DNA of 64,000 nucleotides, from assembly GCF_965137005.1 (NCBI RefSeq), contig NZ_CBCRXM010000001.1, positions 124,001 through 188,000 of the forward strand. The letters run 5' to 3'. This document shows, in pieces, positions 60,104-64,000 of this stretch. Position numbers and translations under genes: made by a program. Every line of letters begins with the position of its first letter. Position 1 is the stretch's first letter. This DNA is from Sphingomonas_O antarctica (GTDB lineage: Bacteria; Pseudomonadota; Alphaproteobacteria; Sphingomonadales; Sphingomonadaceae). The notes under the pieces were generated by a model that saw only the letters and a list, made by a program, of their open reading frames with translations, made no database searches and was not told the DNA's origin.

Positions 60104-60836
60104 ACTTGAACACCTCGACATCGAAGCCGGGGTCGGCGCCGCCCTGGCCCTGCCACTGGTCCATATTCTCGTACATCCGCTGCACCCCTGCTTTCATCGC
60201 GGGCGTGGCGACGGCGTTGAACGGCGCAAGCAATTCACCCCATTCCTTGAGGAACGCCTGCGCTTCGGGTCCCGCCGGGTCGAGCGGCAGCGCGGCCTTG
60301 ATCCGACCGCCCAGGTCTTTCCATTTCGCGCCATATTCGGCTTGGTCGAATTCCTTGGGCATGTCGGCATAGCTCGCCGCGAAATCGGCACGTTCTTCGC
60401 CGGTCAGATATTTGTCCGACACTTTGTCCCAGGCATCGTTGGCCATGGTTTTTTCTCCTTGTTCGATCAGCGAGCAGAAGGTCGCGACGTCGATGGGCTC
60501 GCTACGCTCGACGCGGGACTTGACGGTGGCGAGCAAAGCGCGGGATCGGTCGATCGCCGTCGCCTGCTCGTTCAATTCGATGAGTTGCGCGTCGATCAAC
60601 CGCGTAAGATCGAGCGGGCCGCGCGACAGCAGTTTTTGGACCTGCGCCAAGGTCAGCCCCGCGCGTTTGAGCACCAGAATCTGGTGCAGCCGCCCCAGTT
60701 CGCCCGGGCCGTAATGCCGGCGTCCAGACGCAGTGCGCAATGGCGCGAGCAGCCCGCGCGCCTCGTAAAAACGCAGCGCGCGTGACGACAACCCGGTGCG
60801 GCGGGCGACTTCGGCGATGTCCAGCGAATCGATCAT
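60069..60836 (-). CDS. MerR-family regulator with TipAS-like ligand domain
   Basis: The N-terminal MerR helix-turn-helix reads LDIAEVARRTGLSSRALRFY and YEARGLLAPLRTASGRRHYG, followed by a coiled dimer helix (about residues 75-115). The C-terminal part (about 125-255), beginning MANDAWDKVSDKYLTGEERA and with GWGELL-like KEWGELLAPFNAVATPAMKA, resembles the TipAS antibiotic-recognition domain. It should bind a hydrophobic or peptide ligand and activate transcription by untwisting its promoter. A perfect 7-bp-arm palindrome inside a 19-bp promoter spacer lies just upstream, so it is likely autoregulated. Confidence 0.85.
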   Translation of the reverse strand: MIDSLDIAEVARRTGLSSRALRFYEARGLLAPLRTASGRRHYGPGELGRLHQILVLKRAGLTLAQVQKLLSRGPLDLTRLIDAQLIELNEQATAIDRSRALLATVKSRVERSEPIDVATFCSLIEQGEKTMANDAWDKVSDKYLTGEERADFAASYADMPKEFDQAEYGAKWKDLGGRIKAALPLDPAGPEAQAFLKEWGELLAPFNAVATPAMKAGVQRMYENMDQWQGQGGADPGFDVEVFKFIQSAMRAKAA

Positions 60837-60842
60837 GCGGAC

Positions 60843-60873
60843 CTTATGCCAGTTGACGCTGGGTCAACTTCAA
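60843..60873 (-). promoter_or_regulatory. MerR-type promoter with 19-bp spacer and operator palindrome
   Basis: On the minus strand a -35 TTGAAG (60868-60873) and a -10 CATAAG (60843-60848) are separated by exactly 19 bases. The palindrome AGTTGAC-GCTGG-GTCAACT (60851-60869) fills that spacer. This is the classical over-long MerR promoter. The -10 is six bases from the gene's ATG, so the transcript may be leaderless. Confidence 0.8.
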
Positions 60874-60918
60874 GAGCTTTTGTTGATGCCACGCGGCGCC
60901 CCCGCTAACGCCGACCGG

Positions 60919-61578
60919 ATGAAGCTCTTCATCGGCAACAAAGCCTATTCGTCCTGGTCGCTCCGCGGCTGGCTCGCCTGCAAGCAATCGGGCCTGGCGT
61001 TCGACGAGGTCGTCCTGCCAATGTCGACCCCCGCATGGGATCAGGCGCAGGCAAACGAACTCGCGCCCTCGGGCGGCAAGGTGCCGACCTTGTGGGACGG
61101 GGACGCGGTGGTGTGGGACAGCATCGCAATCATCGATTACCTGAACGACAAGACCGGCGGCACGCGCTTCTGGCCCCAGGATTTGGTGGCGCGCGGGTTC
61201 GCCCGCTCGATCGCCGCAGAGATGCATTCCAGCTTTACCGCGCTGCGCGGCGCACATGCGATGAACACGCGGCGGACGATCCCGACCCCGGCGACCGAAG
61301 CCGTGCAGGCGGACATCGCACGGATCATGGAATTGTGGGCGCAGGCGCGCGCGCGGTTCGGCGGGGAGGGTGACTTCCTGTTCGGCCCGTTCGGCGCGGT
61401 GGACATCATGTTCGCGCCGGTCTGCACGCGTTTCATGACCTATCAACTGCCGATTGCGCGCTTCGCTCAGACCTATGTCGATGCGGTGCTGGCGCATCCG
61501 TTCATGCTGGACTGGATCGCTGCGGCGCAGGACGAGCAATGGGTGATCGATAAATATGAGCCGTCGGCGACGGCCTGA
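60919..61578 (+). CDS. Glutathione S-transferase family protein
   Basis: This 219-aa protein has a thioredoxin-like N-terminal domain (MKLFIGNKAYSSWSLRGWLA, with candidate glutathione-activating serines in SSWS) and VPTLWDGDAVVWDSIAIIDY for the glutathione gamma-glutamyl site. The helical C-terminal domain includes LFGPFGAVDIMFAPVCTRF. It resembles the maleylacetoacetate isomerase/zeta or YfcF/YibF-type GSTs, but the subclass is uncertain. The ATG at 60919 gives the normal N-terminus. It diverges from the MerR gene by 82 bp and lies three bases before dapE. Confidence 0.88.
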   Translation: MKLFIGNKAYSSWSLRGWLACKQSGLAFDEVVLPMSTPAWDQAQANELAPSGGKVPTLWDGDAVVWDSIAIIDYLNDKTGGTRFWPQDLVARGFARSIAAEMHSSFTALRGAHAMNTRRTIPTPATEAVQADIARIMELWAQARARFGGEGDFLFGPFGAVDIMFAPVCTRFMTYQLPIARFAQTYVDAVLAHPFMLDWIAAAQDEQWVIDKYEPSATA

Positions 61579-61581
61579 GCG

Positions 61582-62691
61582 GTGACCGATCCGATCGCAC
61601 TCGCCAAGGCGCTGATCGCCTGTCCCAGCGTCACTCCGGCGACTGGTGCGGTGTTCGACGTGCTGGCGGCGGCGCTGGTGGCGCAGGGCTTTGCGGTCGA
61701 GCGCTTCGTCACGGGTGAAGCCCCCGACGGGCCGGTCGAAAATCTGCTCGCGACGCGGGGTGACGGCGGCGAGCATTTCGCCTTTGCCGGGCATCTCGAT
61801 GTCGTGCCGCCGGGCGAGGGGTGGAACGGCGATGCATTTGCGCCGGAAGTGAAGGGCGGCCTGCTCTATGGACGCGGGGCAGTCGACATGAAGTCGTCGA
61901 TTGCGGCCTTCGTCGCGGCGGCGGACGGCGTAACCGACAAACGCATCACCCTGATCGTCACGGGGGACGAAGAAGGCCCCGCAATTTATGGGACGGCGGC
62001 GATTATCGAACGGATGCAGGCGCGCGGCCTGATTCCCGATCTGTGCCTGGTCGGCGAGCCGACATCGACCGCGCGGCTGGGCGACACGATCAAGATCGGG
62101 CGGCGCGGGTCGGTCAACATGTGGATCCATGTCGCGGGGACGCAGGGGCATGTCGCTTACCCGCACCTCGCCGACAATCCGATCCCGCGGCTGATCCGCA
62201 TTCTGTCGCAAATCGAGGCAGTCGAACTGGATCGAGGGACCGACTGGTTCCAGCCGTCGAACATCGAGATCACCACCGTCGATGTCGGCAACCCGACCAC
62301 CAATGTCATTCCGGCGGACGCCAGTACGCGCCTGTCGATCCGGTTCAACGATCGGCAAAGCGGCCCCGCTCTGGTCGAGCATATCGGCGCAATCGTCGCC
62401 AGTGAGCCGGGTGCGACTCTCGACGCGCGGATTTCGGGAGAAGCGTTTCTGACCCCGCCCGGCGCATTCAGCGCACGTATCGCCAACGCGATCGTCGCCG
62501 AAACCGGCATCACGCCCGAACTGTCGACCACCGGCGGCACATCCGACGCGCGCTTCATGTCGAAACTATGCCCGACCGTCGAATTCGGGCTGTGCAACGC
62601 GACGATGCACAAGGTCGATGAGGCGGTAGCGCTCGCGGATATCGACACGCTGGTGCGAATCTACCGCCGCATTCTCACCGCCGACGCCTGA
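61582..62691 (+). CDS. dapE: Succinyl-diaminopimelate desuccinylase
   Basis: DapE (369 aa, GTG start) hydrolyses N-succinyl-LL-diaminopimelate in lysine and peptidoglycan synthesis. It is an M20 metallopeptidase with zinc ligands and catalytic residues in FAGHLDVVPPGEGW, YGRGAVDMKSSIAAF, and IVTGDEEGPAIYG. The segment GTQGHVAYPHLADNPI holds the dimer-face histidine, and TTGGTSDARFM with CNATMHKVDEAV completes the site. It is three bases after the GST gene. Its end overlaps the convergent Smr-domain gene by 17 bp. Confidence 0.96.
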   Translation: MTDPIALAKALIACPSVTPATGAVFDVLAAALVAQGFAVERFVTGEAPDGPVENLLATRGDGGEHFAFAGHLDVVPPGEGWNGDAFAPEVKGGLLYGRGAVDMKSSIAAFVAAADGVTDKRITLIVTGDEEGPAIYGTAAIIERMQARGLIPDLCLVGEPTSTARLGDTIKIGRRGSVNMWIHVAGTQGHVAYPHLADNPIPRLIRILSQIEAVELDRGTDWFQPSNIEITTVDVGNPTTNVIPADASTRLSIRFNDRQSGPALVEHIGAIVASEPGATLDARISGEAFLTPPGAFSARIANAIVAETGITPELSTTGGTSDARFMSKLCPTVEFGLCNATMHKVDEAVALADIDTLVRIYRRILTADA

Positions 62692-63166
62692 GGACCACGT
62701 AAAGCGCACCAGCCCCGCCGTGGCGGACATGCGCGCGGCGGACGGCGGCGATGTTGCCGGTGAAGGGCGACAGAGCGAGCCAGTCCTCGACCGATGCGGC
62801 GATGATCCCGCGCCCGCCGGGCATCAACCGCGCCGCGCGGCCATCGCGCGCTTTTCCGGCGACGACGACCAACAGCCGCGCACCCGCCGCGACCGCGCTG
62901 CCGATCGCGGCATCCAGCGCCCGGTGCGCCTCCGCCACGGTCATCTCGTGCAGATCGACGGTCCGGTCGGGCGCGACTTCGCCCTTGGCCAGTTTGCGGT
63001 CCCACGCCGCATCGAGCGTCGTCCCCGCCGCACCGCGCCGCGCGACGGGTTCCGGCGCATCGGCGATCAGCGGGCGTGGTGTGCCTTTGCGCGGCTGCCC
63101 GAGCCGCGTCACCGATTTTGCGAGCTGACCCCAAAGGGCCGCTTCGTCAGGGGCGAGCCGGCGCAT
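62675..63166 (-). CDS. Smr (MutS2-type) domain protein
   Basis: This 163-aa protein has a charged N-terminal region and a C-terminal Smr domain. The motif TVDLHEMTVAEAHRALDAAI is a variant of the DLHGxxxxEA signature (Glu for Gly), followed by RLLVVVAGKARDG, RGIIAASVEDWLAL and the RRAHVRHGGAGALYVVLRR end that carries the H-x-GxGxxxV motif. Smr domains bind or nick nucleic acids. Stand-alone forms next to mltA are common in alphaproteobacteria. The ATG overlaps the mltA stop region by 20 bp. Confidence 0.88.
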   Translation of the reverse strand: MRRLAPDEAALWGQLAKSVTRLGQPRKGTPRPLIADAPEPVARRGAAGTTLDAAWDRKLAKGEVAPDRTVDLHEMTVAEAHRALDAAIGSAVAAGARLLVVVAGKARDGRAARLMPGGRGIIAASVEDWLALSPFTGNIAAVRRAHVRHGGAGALYVVLRRRR

Positions 63167-64000
63167 TTGTCAACAACCGCGCGGCTGCGCTCAGCGGCAC
63201 CAGCACCACGGCGGTGCCGCGCGCCAGCATCCCGCCCGCAATGCGCTTGGCCTCGTCTCCAGCGCCCCAGAAGGTGTCGATGCGGTTGGCACCCTTGATT
63301 GCGCCGCCGGTATCCTGCGCGATCCACAGCCCGTCGGCTTCGGGGCGATCCACATCCATCCAGAACGGCGCGCCCAGCGGGACGAAGGCCGGATCGGCGG
63401 CGATGCTGATCCCGCCGACGACGGCGACATTCAATGCGCCGAGCGGACCGGGACCGGTCAATTCCTTGAAGAACACGTATGACCGGTTCTCGCGCATGAT
63501 CGCGCGCCCTTCATCGGGATGGGCGCGGAGATAGGCGACGATTCCCTGCATCGACGTCTGCCCCGGGCCGAGCAGGTTGCGCGATTTCATCAGGCTGCCG
63601 ATGCCGGTGTAATCATGCCCGTTCTGCCCGGCATAGCCGATGCGCATCACGCTGCCGTCGGGCAAGCGCAGGCGACCCGAACCCTGCACTTCGAGGAAGA
63701 ACAGGTCGATCGGATCGGCGGCCCAGGCGATCTCCAGCCCCTTGCCCGCGAGAGCCCCGTCCTCGATCTGCCCACGATCCCAATAGGGGACGAAGGCGCC
63801 GGTTTCATCATAGCGGCCACGGCGTTGCTTGGTCTGGCATGGTCCCGTCGTCGGATCATCGGGGCAGACCTGAATCGGCCCGGTGACGATATCGCCGGGC
63901 CTGGCATAAACCGGCACCGGATAATCGGGCGATTGCGTGCGTGATCCGGCGATTTCAGGCTCGAAATAACCTGTCGCCTTGGCCGCCCCGTCGCCGACGC
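63147..64000 (-). CDS. mltA: Membrane-bound lytic transglycosylase MltA (5' end outside window)
   Basis: The frame is open to the window edge, so the N-terminal part is missing. The visible part begins about VGDGAAKATGYFEPEIAGSR, the MltA TGYYEPE motif, then DPIDLFFLEVQGSGRLRLPD, IGYAGQNGHDYTGIG, and the 3D-domain end LWIAQDTGGAIKGANRIDTF, which carries the catalytic aspartate. MltA cleaves peptidoglycan glycan strands to anhydro ends. It overlaps the Smr gene by 20 bp. About 284 codons are in the window. Confidence 0.93.
   Translation of the reverse strand, partial: VGDGAAKATGYFEPEIAGSRTQSPDYPVPVYARPGDIVTGPIQVCPDDPTTGPCQTKQRRGRYDETGAFVPYWDRGQIEDGALAGKGLEIAWAADPIDLFFLEVQGSGRLRLPDGSVMRIGYAGQNGHDYTGIGSLMKSRNLLGPGQTSMQGIVAYLRAHPDEGRAIMRENRSYVFFKELTGPGPLGALNVAVVGGISIAADPAFVPLGAPFWMDVDRPEADGLWIAQDTGGAIKGANRIDTFWGAGDEAKRIAGGMLARGTAVVLVPLSAAARLLTNAPARP

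Noticed and set aside
1..64000. Insertion sequences, prophage genes, CRISPR arrays or rRNA genes
   Set aside because: No transposase, integrase, phage structural motif, regularly spaced repeat or rRNA-like stretch was seen. Composition and codon style look even across the window.

Overview
This 64 kb window comes from a high-GC alphaproteobacterium. Gene order and protein types suggest a sphingomonad (Sphingomonadales) that is an aerobic anoxygenic phototroph. The reasons are a complete bacteriochlorophyll a photosynthesis gene cluster (PGC) with an O2-dependent cyclase (acsF), an LH1-only puf operon with a tetrahaem pufC, hemA (ALA synthase) inside the cluster, an imuA-imuB-dnaE2 cassette with an alphaproteobacterial LexA box, and an rpmH-rnpA-yidD-yidC-engB block. 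Recognition is by motif and family memory only; no database search was possible.

Layout. 1-9.3 kb (minus strand) is housekeeping: the dnaE2 start (cut by the window edge), imuB, imuA, a moeB/thiF-type gene, dut, a 2OG-Fe oxygenase-like gene, coaB and coaC as two separate genes, a small zinc-finger/HNH-like gene, ubiB and ubiE. 8.3-10.8 kb holds bciA (8-vinyl reductase) diverging from hemC, then tspO. 10.9-30.3 kb is PGC part 1: bchI-bchD-bchO plus a 49-aa membrane ORF (plus); crtC and crtD (minus); crtF, then bchC-X-Y-Z, a small ORF, pufB-A-L-M-C, a DUF3422 gene, a trihaem cytochrome c and a formate/nitrite-type transporter (plus). 30.3-45.7 kb is PGC part 2, one long minus-strand run read bchF-N-B-H-L-M-lhaA-puhA-B-C-orf98-acsF-puhE-hemA, with many 4-nt overlaps. 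45.9-52.6 kb is PGC part 3 (plus): ppaA/aerR, ppsR, bchG, a PucC-family transporter, bchP, a second tspO and a small membrane ORF. It is followed by a lipoprotein cytochrome c2 (minus) and tRNA-Leu(CAA). 53.4-64 kb is housekeeping again: DUF805, comM (with an in-frame stop), a 59-aa membrane ORF, a PGPGW-type protein, rpmH, rnpA, yidD, yidC, engB, an alpha/beta hydrolase, a MerR/TipAS regulator diverging from a GST, dapE, an Smr-domain gene and mltA (cut by the window edge).

How the genes work together. hemA and hemC feed tetrapyrrole synthesis. bchI/D/H insert Mg, bchM methylates, acsF closes ring E, bchL/N/B reduce ring D, bciA reduces the 8-vinyl group, bchX/Y/Z reduce ring B, bchF and bchC finish ring A, and bchG plus bchP add and reduce the tail. 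crtC/D/F make methoxylated spirilloxanthin-type carotenoids; crtE/B/I are not in the window. pufL/M/C and puhA form the reaction centre and pufA/B form LH1; there is no LH2. puhB/C/E and lhaA help assembly. The lipoprotein cytochrome c2 is a candidate electron donor. PpsR-type palindromes (TGT-N12-ACA or one-base variants) lie before bchI/tspO, crtF/crtD, bchC (two, 8 bp apart), bchF (two overlapping) and bchG, next to genes for the repressor PpsR and the antirepressor PpaA/AerR.

No insertion sequences, CRISPR arrays, integrases or rRNA genes were seen. No stretch over 300 bases lacks a gene; the longest gap is about 215 bp between bchF and ppaA.
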